This document shows positions 53,872-64,000 of a stretch of DNA of 64,000 bases, one piece after another. Below the pieces are notes generated by a model. That model did not search any database. It saw nothing but the letters and a program-made list of their open reading frames with translations, and was not told the origin of the DNA. The first letter of the stretch is position 1. Every line of letters starts with the position of its first letter. The stretch covers positions 1,054,001 to 1,118,000 of the forward strand of contig NC_092669.1 in the NCBI RefSeq assembly GCF_032118995.1. The letters are read 5' to 3'. The stretch is from Asterias amurensis (taxonomy: Eukaryota; Echinodermata; Asteroidea; Forcipulatida; Asteriidae). A program made the position numbers and the translations under genes.

Positions 53872-56800
53872 TCACGGATTGGCTTTTCCATGTAGGTTGC
53901 TCACTGATCGGCTCTTGATGTTGAATGACCTGACAGATACAAAAAAAAACAAAATTTAGTTAAAGAATATTGTAAATAATTCTTCAAGTGTTTTAAAAGA
54001 ATAGGGCTTTTTAAAATTTTAAGTAGTATGAGAAAATTAAATTCTGTAGGTATGGAGTTCTCGGCTGTTCAGCTGATTTCAAACCCTTAGATCCATCCAT
54101 TCTTTTCCAATGTCACTTTCCAGAAACTTTTTGAAAAGATCACAAAGTTTGTTTACTGTTTTTTCAAAGAGAAATTTATATTTGAAAAAAAAGAAAGAAA
54201 ACAAAATGGCAGTGACTTGCACCACGAACAAAGACATTGAAAAAAACAGAGACTGCTAATGTTGATAGCTCAGTTGTTGGAGCGATGGCACGTTAATCTG
54301 GAGGTCACAAGTATAAATCCTGTCTAGTCAATCAACCCTAACTCAAACTTCAAAGTAAATACTTACGGTATTCTGAGTGGTGGTCGTTTGAGGCTCTCTG
54401 CTCTTTGGAGACGTATCGGACCCTTGTGGTCTGCCGGGGGTTGGTTCTCCTGGGAGGATGGCAACCTGTCCGGGAGAACAATTTTATTTCAACCTCATAC
54501 TTTACTTAGGTTATTGAGCCTTTAATCAAGTACAAGGACCGACCTTCACGTACACATGGTGCAGGCTTTAATAGACTTTTCAAGCTAATAATTCACCGTT
54601 GTTTGTATTGTTACAGAAATGCTGGCTCAATTGGTTGCAAGTTGCAAGAATATTATGCAAAACTGAAACAAACAAAAACAAAAAACACCCTTGTTGTAGA
54701 GAATTGTTTACATTCAGGTGCCCAAGAAGGATTCAAATTTTTTGGTGAAAAATTCCCTCTTTCTTTAGAAACTACATTACTTCAAATGGGGTCATTTTTC
54801 TATCAATGTTTTTTAATATCAACACTTATCCAAGACCATTAAAGCCATTATACACTTTCGGTAAACAGTATTGTCCAAGTCCCACACTTCGTGTATCACA
54901 ACTTATATATAAAATAACAATCCTGTGGAAATTTAGGCTCAATCGGACATCGGAGTCGGGAGAAAATAACGGGAAAACCCACTCCTGTTTTCGCGCGTTT
55001 CGCCGTGTCATGACATGTGTTTATAACAAATCCGTAATTCTCGTTAACGAGAATTTATATTGTTTTACCGTTTTCTCAAAAAGTAAAGCATTTCATGGAC
55101 TAATATTTCAAGAGAAGTCTTTCACCATTACCTTCTGTAAACCCTGTAAATTATTTGTAAATCTGTGAACTTTTTTTTTTTTTTTTTTTGTACCGAAAGG
55201 GTCCAATGGCTTTAACTTGTGAAGTAATAACAAGAAGGACACATTGGCTTTCACAACTACATCTAGTAGGAATTTGGTTTATCCCAAGTAATGTAAGCTC
55301 ATGTTGTATTGTTGTCGACAAACTAATTCTGCACAGCAAGATCTCTCTGTGCTGCGGTTATTATTGTGTTTAACATTGGGTTGTGTTTTTGGTAATATAT
55401 TTTAAACTTACCCTCTTCCGTAATTCCTTCGTTTATTTGCAGCTGAGGCTGTCAGGGACATGTAAGCTGGTGCTGCTTTTCTCACTGAAGCTGGAATAAA
55501 ACAAAATAAATCCAGTCCTTAAAAGTTTTTTCCCCACGATATATGTAATACAATTTACCTGTAGATGTTTCAGCCTCATTAGTTGTCAAGTTTTTGAGAG
55601 AAAAACAAATTGAAAATCAGATAGCCAGGGTTTCAGGAGAATCGCGTAAATCCAGTGTACCGTGCTTGAAGTAACTTTCGTCTCGCTAATATTATATACA
55701 ACAAATATTTTTGTGACATTGTTTTAGTAATTTCTCAAAAACTACAGCATCTCACCGAGTAATTTTTTAAAGGGAAGCTTTCTACTATCATCTTTAAACC
55801 ATGTAATTTTAATGTAAATCTGTGGATATTTGTGTTTTGTTTCGTACAAAAAAGACCTCAACCCTTTAAGAAATGACATAAAGGTTTCATTTTGATTAAT
55901 TCGTGGATGGAAAAGAAACTGTATCTTCCCCTTCAATACAACCCCAAACAAGTCTTTATTATTCTATGGCCATTTGATTACTAACCTGCTGGCTGATCCG
56001 CCATTGAAGGAAGTCCAAACCGGTGAAGGGTATCGGCGTGTTTCGCCTCCTGGAATGAGAATGGCACCTCGCCAATGATGCCATGAGACTTACTGCGTCT
56101 GTGATGCAGGGGTGCGTTGCGTTTGGTGAAAGCACCCTTTCTCTGTAGACCCCTGATGATGTAGAAAAACAAAAATTCACAAAAATAAGGTGACAGTCAC
56201 AAAGTGTGTTTTCTTTGGTTCAGGGTTTAGAATATACTAGCAAGCACCTGTGTTGACAGTGTTATTGTGTTTTGCTCTTGACGTAATCATGTTTTCACTT
56301 TAAAGAAGAGATTTTTGAGTCTACTGCTATCGTAGTTTGGAAATGAATGTCATTGAAATGAGATCGTACCTCTTTGTAGACTTGGAAGTAGACTGGCTCC
56401 CATTACACTGGTTCTCATTACCCATTGTGTTTGGTCTGTTCTGAAGCTGGGGTGAATTGTTCGTGATGACAGTGAAGGGAGCCCTCTGTTGGGCCTTTGC
56501 ATCCAATCTCTGGGGTGTGGTTAGGATTTCGGCATATGACATCACTCGACCTGGGAATGCGAGGAGAAGAAAGACAAATTAACAAACAAGCGATTATTTA
56601 ACTTTTATTTTAATAAGGGAAGGTTAAGTTTTCTTTCTTATAAATGTTTCATCTTTACCTGTGACTGGACTGATCTTCTGATTGGGTATTACGTTCTCTT
56701 GGTCAAAGGTTATCACCCGGGCAACAGGCTTCTGAGAGTCTGGACGCATGTCAGAGTTGGAAGTTCCCTCTGGCAATGTAACAGCAAGAGATGGTGATTC

Positions 56801-59800
56801 GTTGATCCTGTTCACTGTGTCATGATTGTTGTTGTCCAGCTGAGGTTGACCGCAAGTGGGCGGCGACGTCAGCGGAGAGATGCCCTCCATTTCAAAAGTG
56901 CCCGCAAGGTTCACTCTTAGCCCCTCTGTTTCCGTTATATCCTCACCGCTTTGGTTTGATTGTTGCTTGGTCTTGGTCACAGTCTCACCTAGCCGTCCTA
57001 CAACATTCTCTTCATTTCTGACGAAGGGGACAGAACCTTCCTCCCCCACAACCTCTGATATTGACACCAGGCTGCTAGTGTTGGAAGTTACTCCAACATT
57101 TGTCGATAGTCTATTTGTTGGGATTGGGTGAAAGCTGTTGGTGTCAGATTCAGTAATGGTCCTCCTAGCTGATGTTCCAGGGGTATGCCTACTTGGCGTT
57201 GGGAGGCGGGAAGGAGGGTGTGTGTCGCCGATTTTTACAGCGGATCCCCGTTGAGCCGGTGTGCTGTTCTGTGTTGGCATGTGTGAGCCTTCAGATTGAA
57301 CTGGTGTCTTCACTCTCTTAGCAGGGGTGTGGTGTCCGCCAGTACCTTCTGGAAGCATTGGTGTGTTGATTCTCTTAGCAGGGGTGCCACGGTGTCCGCC
57401 AGTACCTTCTGGACGTATTGGAGTGTTGACTCCCTTCGCAGGGGTGTGGTGTCCGATGGAACTCCGTCTTTTCTTCTTCCTTGGCGACCTTGAGGGTGCT
57501 ATATCAATGAAATTACAACAAAAATTGAGCAAAATGGATGTTTAGAAAATCAAAAGAGCAAATGAATTGTGATGATTTGGGGGCTTCTGGGTAGATTGAC
57601 ATCTTATCTAAAATTTCAACCACAGGAGACAAAACCCTTTCAAAAAGTGTACCCCCAACGAAACATTATTTGGTATAGTTGTGAAGCCAGAGCATTTGGT
57701 TCTCTATGAGGCACTCTTTCGTGTCTTTACTGTACGCTTGGAATCTCGGAGAAATTGTTGAGAGGTTTTCAGGGAAAGATACTTCTTAAGGAGGAAATAG
57801 TGTGTAAAGTATGGGGAACATTGTTAGATACCCTCAGCCAAAATCGAGCTTGGTAAAAGTCGGAGGTCTGTGACAGAGAATTAGTCTGGCTCCTTTAATC
57901 TGATTATAAGCACTATGTTTGCACTGAAAAACACAAGGAACCAAACCAAGATGGCTCCAAAGAGTTGTACCTTTTGGAGTAGAGTCAACACATCTCATGA
58001 CAGGGAGGAGTAGCAGGTAGTTCAAATCAACCCCTGCTGCGGCGGCAGAGTTGGGGTTAGAATCTGCGACCTCTGACATGCTCTGGTCAGCCCAGGCGAC
58101 TTCTCGGTCTCCCTCAACTTGTTTCTGTAAGGCTTCGAAGTCTGTTGTGACGTCAGTGGTGGCGAGGCCGGAACCCTTCAGAAGGAAGTACTGCTTACGA
58201 ACCATGGAAATGAGGTTGACAATCAATCTGTGATCACAAGGGAACGAAAGATTTGTTGTTGGCATGAACATTTTAACTGTATGGTGTCATCCAAACTGTT
58301 GTCATCCAAGGGTTTTGAAAAAAAGGGAAGACATCTTAACTCAAGACGAGAAGACACCAATCTTAAGAAGACAACCATTAAAAGCAGACAATTGTTCTTA
58401 TGACAAACACAGTAAGCTCAGGAATTAGCAGTTTTCAACACGATCTTTATTATCTGATCGAAAATGCTTCTGCATCTCTCCTGCGCAAGGAGTGTCTTTT
58501 AGACAGACCCTTTTTCAAACCCTTTTTCTACAAGCGTATAAAGAACTTTCCATGTTTAAAAAAACTGTTTGAGAATTTTGTTTCTACCTCTCAGAGCTTT
58601 GTTGATGGCTGTCCTGATGTCTGGCAAACCTCTTCAGATGTTTAATCTGCCGTCTGCAATCCTTTAACTCAATCTCAAGATGTCTTGTCCGCAAACACTC
58701 CTGTAACACCTGAAAACATATTTTTTGGAAACAGTTAAATTTTACAGGTTGATTTTAATGCTAGTCTGCCTCGCCATATATAATCTCGGTAGTAACTGGA
58801 ATAACAAAACACCCATATGCGTTTAATTTTGTTGTGTCTATTTTTCTTTGTTTTGTTTTGTTTTGAACACCCAGGAGGGCGCATTACAAGTCTTATTAAT
58901 CTTCTTATCATTATTATATCTAAAATCGCCTGTACTATTTGTTCTTAAGAACATGCCATCACATTGTCTTGGGACCCATTCTGGGCCCTCAAAAGAAGTA
59001 AAGTTGACATAATATCTTTGACTCCATAACCTACTTAGGTGTTGTTCCGTGAAAGGATCTTAAGCCAGATGAAAGATTTTGCAAATATCAAAAAGCGTTT
59101 GATTCTTTGCAGTATAATGACAAGTGTAAAAAATGGCAGTTCAACCCATGTTTTGAGGAGAACTACGACTCCTGTTCTTATTAACATAAGCTCACCTCTT
59201 GAACTTTGAGCCCAGCAAGGATTTTAGCATACTTTTCAAGGTGAATTCTAAGGATTTTAACAGTGACAAAAACAAATCTCTAAGAAAATGAAAGTTTCTC
59301 AAACCTCAGAGGTCTGCCCGTCTCCTTGCTCCTCCCCTCTTATCTCCAATTGAACTTTCTCCAGCTCCGCTTCGTTGTCCTTGAATCTTGCCTCCACTGC
59401 GGGTTTCCGTTGTCGGAGTCGAGCTTGTCTGGCCTCTGACGCTGCGATGACTCTCTCAAAACGTCCCATTGTCTAGAAAACAAACATTGACAGATGGAGA
59501 ACATTTATTCTTCCAAATCTTAATTTTTGTGGACAAAATTGTTTAAAATAAAATGTTCACATTTTTTTAAAAATCAGTAACATTAATTGACTATTGACCC
59601 TGTGCACGCTTGTCACACATGGCCATTGTGCCATGCTCACTATTTTGGTGGTCAATTTGTTTATGAGTAAAACGAGGTTTGTTGCTCCTTACCTTATCCC
59701 CCTGAGCAGACCCTCCATGTATTAACCTCAACCTCTCCACCATTAGATGTTTGCGACTGATCTTTATCGTCAGGTCACGATCCGACGACTCAAGCTCTAG

Positions 59801-62800
59801 GAGCTCCTTACGGATGCTGCCACGCTGGACGAACACCTTGTGAAGCTCTAACTGCAATCTAAAATGGTTAAGAGTCAAAGTGGACAGAATGGTTGAGAAT
59901 CACAAAACAAACTTTACCACACAGGCCCCGTTTCATAGAGCTGCTTAAACAGAAAATATTGCATGGCGCATTTCTGAAAGGCAGAAATGAGCAGTCACGT
60001 ACATGTCACATGGTAGTTTGGCTTGTAACCTTAATTTGGTAAGCATTAATTATGTTGTGCTTAGCTGCTTTTTTGTGCTTACCTGTGGACTTGCTCATCA
60101 TTTCCATCATTACGGGGAGGAGGTTGTGGAACGCTCACTTTCAGAGCACCTGACTCGTAGCATTGAAGTTTAACCTTCAACTCAGAAACCTACAAAATCA
60201 AACATTATTTATTTAGGAATTTATTGATTTGGTGTTATCTTCCCAATAGACCCTACCAAGCAAATCTTTTATTTATATGATTTACTTGGCAATCTCAAAA
60301 TAAAATACGTTGGAGAAATTTGGTTAATTCATTTGTCTCATTTGACATTTTAATTGTCTCAGAACAATTTGATTATTTGGCTCTAAGGAGGGTCAGTAAA
60401 TTCTGTTTTTCATTGTCAATTAATATAATCTAATTATCACACATTCAAAATTGTTTAAACTTAAAATTGTTTGAGAAAGTAAAATTTGCTTTCGCAAATC
60501 AGCCAAAATGACCTATGGTATAAAAGCAAACAAAATTAGAAGGCCAGTTGATGTTTCAATCCTAGCAGAGTCTTCTAGAAAGACTCTTTATATTTGAAGC
60601 GTCAGGCCTTCAACTGTTTTTTTTTTTAGATAAAATTGTTTTGAAATAACAAAAGTTCTCCATACCTCCGTTCTCAATTCTTCAACGATCTGTGCATAGC
60701 GACTGATGTGTAGGTCCACACTGACCACATTCTGTTTCAGCTGTCAAAGAAAGAAAACAAACCAACAATTTGTTTATCAAACTACTTACTTTGAGGGTTG
60801 GCTCATACATCCTGCGAATGCGGAGCAAATTTTGGCGACGCAATAATGGGTTCGTCTTTTCATCTTGGTTTTAAAAGCACTACTGTGCACTCTGGTGAAT
60901 TCTTAATAATGGCATTTATCCTGAAGATTGTTTGTGTACCGGTATTTTATCAAAAGTAAAAAATAAAATTAAAATGTTTTAGCGTATTGCGCAATAATTT
61001 AAGCGTATCTCGGCCTGATATAGCTTGTGTATATGGGGCAATCCCTGCAGTCAATTATAGTCATCCTTCGAACTCAGTGTACTGTTTGATCTTGTGATAT
61101 CATATTTTAAGTCTACAAGACAAAAACACCGAATGAAACCACAAACAGAGACACTTCTAGTACTTACAGTGGTGCGTATGTTTTTAGCTCTGTTGGCGTA
61201 TTTGAGTGTGTTGAGAGTGTCTTCATAGGTCAGACTTGACGGACTGATTGCTGCGATCATGACTGTCCGACAGTTACCCCCGAGGGAGTCCTTCAGTAAC
61301 CTTGTCAGTTTGCTGTTTCGGTAGGGAATGTGCTGGCCTTTCGCCTACAAGGGAAAGGAATGAAACATGAAATTAGAAAAGTGAACAGATTTAGACATTC
61401 CTTTCTCCAGGGCCCAGTTTCATCAACCCAGTAAGCATAAAAAACTTGCTCAGCACTGGAAAAAACAGAAACTGGTTACCAGCCAAAATTCCATGGTTTA
61501 CATTCTTGCAAATGGTGTCCCACACATTTTTTGCTAAGCAAAGGAATTTGTGGGCGTTTTTTTCCCCTACTGATAATAAAAAATGCGTTCAAGTGAAGTC
61601 TTATCTTACCCTTGTGGAGTCGGCTAAAGCATTAATGCAATTTCCAAGAGCCAACAGGGACCGATTAATATTAGCGCCCTCACGAAACCTCGCGCCTCTG
61701 TTTGTCGTCACGGTGGCCCTCTCTGAACCCGCCAGATCAATCAGCGACATCTTTGCGATGCGGAAGTCCGTGCTGATGTTCGCCGTACGGTCTTTTTGTC
61801 GGACGAAAACCTGGAAGACGGCGTGCGATCGCGAGGACTGGGCGTTGGCGTCGGTCGGATGCTGAGTCCGGTTTCTGTTCCCGTATTCCAACATGCGAAG
61901 TAATTCATCTGCACTTCTTGGCTGCGAAAAAAAATAAACACACCAAAGTTTTAACTTAGGAAAGGTATGCGTTTGGCAATTACTCTTAACATTAATGGCA
62001 ATTTAAACTTTTGGTTAGAAACCTACAAAGGCTTTGGATAGTAAAAGCTATTTGTGAAACATTTCACTATTGAAGTTGAGTCTGAGAAGAATTACCGTCA
62101 GTAACAGTTCTCAGATGGTGTTTTCTTATTACAGATTATTCTTCGTGCAAGGAACGTAAAGTAGACATAACCACTTCGGCGATATCTCAAATACATGTCA
62201 CGTTTTGAAATGCAATTTGTTATTTTTTTTTTTGTAGGCCTATGCATCTACATTTATGTTTAAAGCAATTGAACTGTTTCAAAAACCAAAGCCTTTAAAC
62301 AGTATTTTTCTGAAAGAGGGAAAAAAGAAAGAGAAAAAAAAATACAGAATTCCTTCAGCAGATTAAAAGTTTTTACCTTGTGGAGGGAAAGACCGCTGAC
62401 TACGACTCCTTTCTCTGGATCTTCCCGGACGGCTAGGAGACCCGATGGTGCCAGAAGGTCACGAATATTCTCATTGTAGACCTAGAAGTAAAATATAAAG
62501 AGCGACAAACTCAGGGCCTTGTTGCACAAAGCCAATTGGAGGCCACCAACTGTAGTGTATGCTACCGGACTAATTCGGCAGCAACATATGAGTAATTCTT
62601 CAAACAATGTCTGATGATCCCTAAGAAAAAATATTTAAATGTGACTGCCTTTTCTTCTTGGAGATTGCCTGCAACTGGTTGCCTGTAAATTGAAAGCCTA
62701 GTTGTTTTAAGGGTGTGACAGGGGTGTTTTTTCTTTCATTATTATCTCACAACTTTGACGACCGATTTAGTACAAACTTCCACAGGTTTGTTATTTAATG

Positions 62801-63966
62801 CATATGTTGAGATACACCAACTGTGAAGACTGGTCTTTGACAATTTAGTGTCCAGTGTCTTTATTGCATCATCACAAATGTTGTTATTTAGGCTTAACTG
62901 AAACCATCTCAGCTCCTTAGGAGTATGCAGCACTGGCAGCCAAATGGGTACACATTGCTACCTCAAATTAAACCCTGGAACATAAATAAAAATGTAATTC
63001 AGACAACCAAAAATTGTGGCAAATTTTAATATATCGATTAATTACCTCCAGATACGACACTGCGACATCACACAGCTTCTCATTGCTGATCTCTCCAATA
63101 CGTCTGTAGAGGTCAACCATGGTTAGAAAGATGACCCCTGGGCAGTCAGGGGCCCCTAGCATGGTGAAAGTCTTACCTGCTCCGGTGGCTCCATATGCAA
63201 ACACTATGTATGAATCAAAGAAAGGTTTTCAAAATACTAGTAATAAGGGAGTCTGAGCCCAAATAAGGTCAAGATTATTATAAATTGAAGGCAAATTAGT
63301 TCTGTCTGCTGAAAATACTTGGGAGTAAATAAACAACAGAAAATTACTTAGTAACACTTTGTGTTCCCCCTTTATAACAGTGGTCTGCTCGCCAAATGCC
63401 AGTTAAAAACCAGAGAGGACCAGCCATAATTCTCTCCAAGTGGTCCGGCTGGTTAATTCATCATTGTTGCAAAGCATCCCTGTTGAATATGAAATATGGA
63501 CCACTGAATGGCAAGCTAACTAGGCTCGAATTCACAAAGTACTTAGATTCATCTTACAAAGATGAGTTGTCTATATTTTACTACCAGGCATGACTTGTAT
63601 TGTGACATCACACATTGATTAGCAACCACGATTGATTTGCAGTTGAGATCAATCTTAGCTCTTTGTGAAATTGGGCCTTGGTTCTGCTGGCTAGTCACTG
63701 AAATGTCTACTTTTTTAATTGTCTAATATTCCCCAATTGGAATACATGTAGACTTATTCAACTTTTCTTTACAACTCACCGCTAGCATTGTACCCAGCTA
63801 GAACGTTATCAACGATGGTTTTAGTAGTGTTCTCGTACACAAACTCCTGCGTTACTCTCTCACCAAAGACGTGATCAAACGCAAACTTGATATCCTTGTT
63901 CTTCCTTCGCATGAAGTTCCTCTTAGCGACACGGCGTCCATGGAAGTAGCTGGGGAGAGATTCTTC
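53872..63966 (-). CDS. KIF18A: KIF18-type kinesin-8, 17 exons, N terminus beyond the window, ~1085 aa seen
   Basis: A plus-end-directed mitotic motor that damps kinetochore microtubule dynamics. Exons: 63966-63780, 63203-63046, 62481-62377, 61921-61610, 61344-61168, 60740-60666, 60189-60083, 59858-59693, 59472-59305, 58709-58588, 58227-57971, 57498-56659, 56550-56370, 56152-55986, 55490-55412, 54465-54367, 53929-53872. All join in frame. The motor domain shows P-loop GATGAGKT, switch I NAQSSRSH, switch II DLAGSE and [20 protein letters not shown]. It aligns with KIF18A (AVSYLEVYN) and KIF18B ([20 protein letters not shown]), so A versus B is open. The neck ([14 protein letters not shown]), coiled coil and a conserved RKQYFLLK helix follow. 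Exon 12 codes a Ser/Thr-Pro tail with nuclear-signal-like SPRKKKRR and three TPAKR-type repeats. It is longer than human KIF18A (898 aa). About 50 residues are missing at the window edge. Confidence 0.93.
54263..54335 (+). mobile_element. tRNA-like SINE head in a KIF18 intron
   Basis: GATAGCTCAGTTGTTGGAGC (A box) and GGAGGTCACAAGTATAAATC (B box) are spaced as in a tRNA, but the arms do not pair well. It shares GGCACGTTAATC with the SINE fragment at 35791, so it is the same tRNA-derived family and not a working tRNA. Confidence 0.6.
54843..55211. mobile_element. Foldback MITE family B in a KIF18 intron
   Basis: TTAA is present at 54839-54842 and 55212-55215. It is nearly identical to the 49276 copy internally (CGCGCGTTTCGCCGTGTCAT, ATTCTCGTTAACGAGAAT). 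Confidence 0.9.
59920..60080. repeat. Dispersed repeat with GTTTCATAGAGCTGCTTAA
   Basis: CCCCGTTTCATAGAGCTGCT at the left and TTGTGCTTAGCTGC near the right belong to a short repeat also seen around 13210-13290 and 61410-61530. It is intronic. Confidence 0.5.
62707..62861 (-). mobile_element. MITE family A, left half only, in a KIF18 intron
   Basis: On the minus strand it reads from AAAGACACTGGACACTAAAT through GACCAGTCTTCACAGTTGG to the TCACACCC region, then stops. It is a truncated copy. Confidence 0.75.
63525..63678 (+). repeat. Dispersed repeat related to 38868-39006
   Basis: Shared words with 38868-39006 are TTGTATTGTGACATCACACA and GATCAATCTTAGCTCTTTGT. It lies in the KIF18 intron between the two exons nearest the window edge. 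Confidence 0.6.
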
Positions 63967-64000
63967 CTGTATTTCAGAAAAAGTGATTTAGAAGTCAATG

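Noticed and set aside
54263-54335. Possible tRNA gene on the plus strand
   Set aside because: A and B boxes are present but the arms pair poorly and the sequence matches a SINE head.
1-64000. Retrovirus-like, LTR or capsid-bearing element
   Set aside because: No long terminal repeats, protease, integrase, capsid or envelope-like frame was recognised anywhere in the window.

Overview
This window is intron-rich animal DNA, most likely from an echinoderm and probably a sea star. The placement is an inference: the three conserved genes have clear deuterostome orthologues with vertebrate-like exon structure, and the AT-rich spacers are full of short foldback repeats. No species can be named from the sequence alone.

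Layout. (1) 1-21.5 kb: four C2H2 zinc-finger loci in direct tandem, all on the + strand. ZNF-A (1.9-6.7 kb) is split by a 2.6-kb DNA transposon with a TTAT target duplication and also carries a frameshift, so it looks dead or dying. ZNF-B (10.8-12.3 kb), ZNF-C (15.4-16.2 kb) and ZNF-D (20.5-21.3 kb) have intact finger exons. B, C and D each have a matching upstream block with a GAGGGCGCTGC motif 112-119 bp before a splice donor, read here as a duplicated promoter plus first exon. B and C share a short non-finger N-terminal leader. (2) 24.0-31.6 kb, minus strand: an 11-exon CCDC91 orthologue (trans-Golgi, GGA/AP-1 accessory coiled-coil protein), complete at 517 aa. (3) 39.1-50.1 kb, plus strand: a 13-coding-exon fatty acyl-CoA reductase (FAR1/FAR2 type), complete at 519 aa. 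(4) 53.9-64.0 kb, minus strand: 17 exons of a KIF18-type kinesin-8, complete at its C terminus, with only the first ~50 residues beyond the window edge.

Spacers and introns are dominated by mobile DNA. Three foldback MITE families (called A, B and D here) all sit at TTAA. There are also a short hyper-similar foldback family (E), a Mutator-like foldback element with a 9-bp target duplication nested in an A copy, tRNA-derived SINE pieces, one LINE 3' end and several minisatellites. The most striking minisatellite is an ~140-bp array of ten units in the FAR gene that is built from the end of the preceding FAR exon and its splice donor. No retrovirus-like or other capsid-bearing element was recognised.

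The three conserved genes have unrelated functions (membrane traffic, ether-lipid precursor synthesis, mitotic chromosome alignment). Their neighbourhood does recall the human 11p/12p paralogous regions, where CCDC91 lies near FAR2 and KIF18A shares 11p with FAR1, which suggests an old linkage group rather than a functional cluster.
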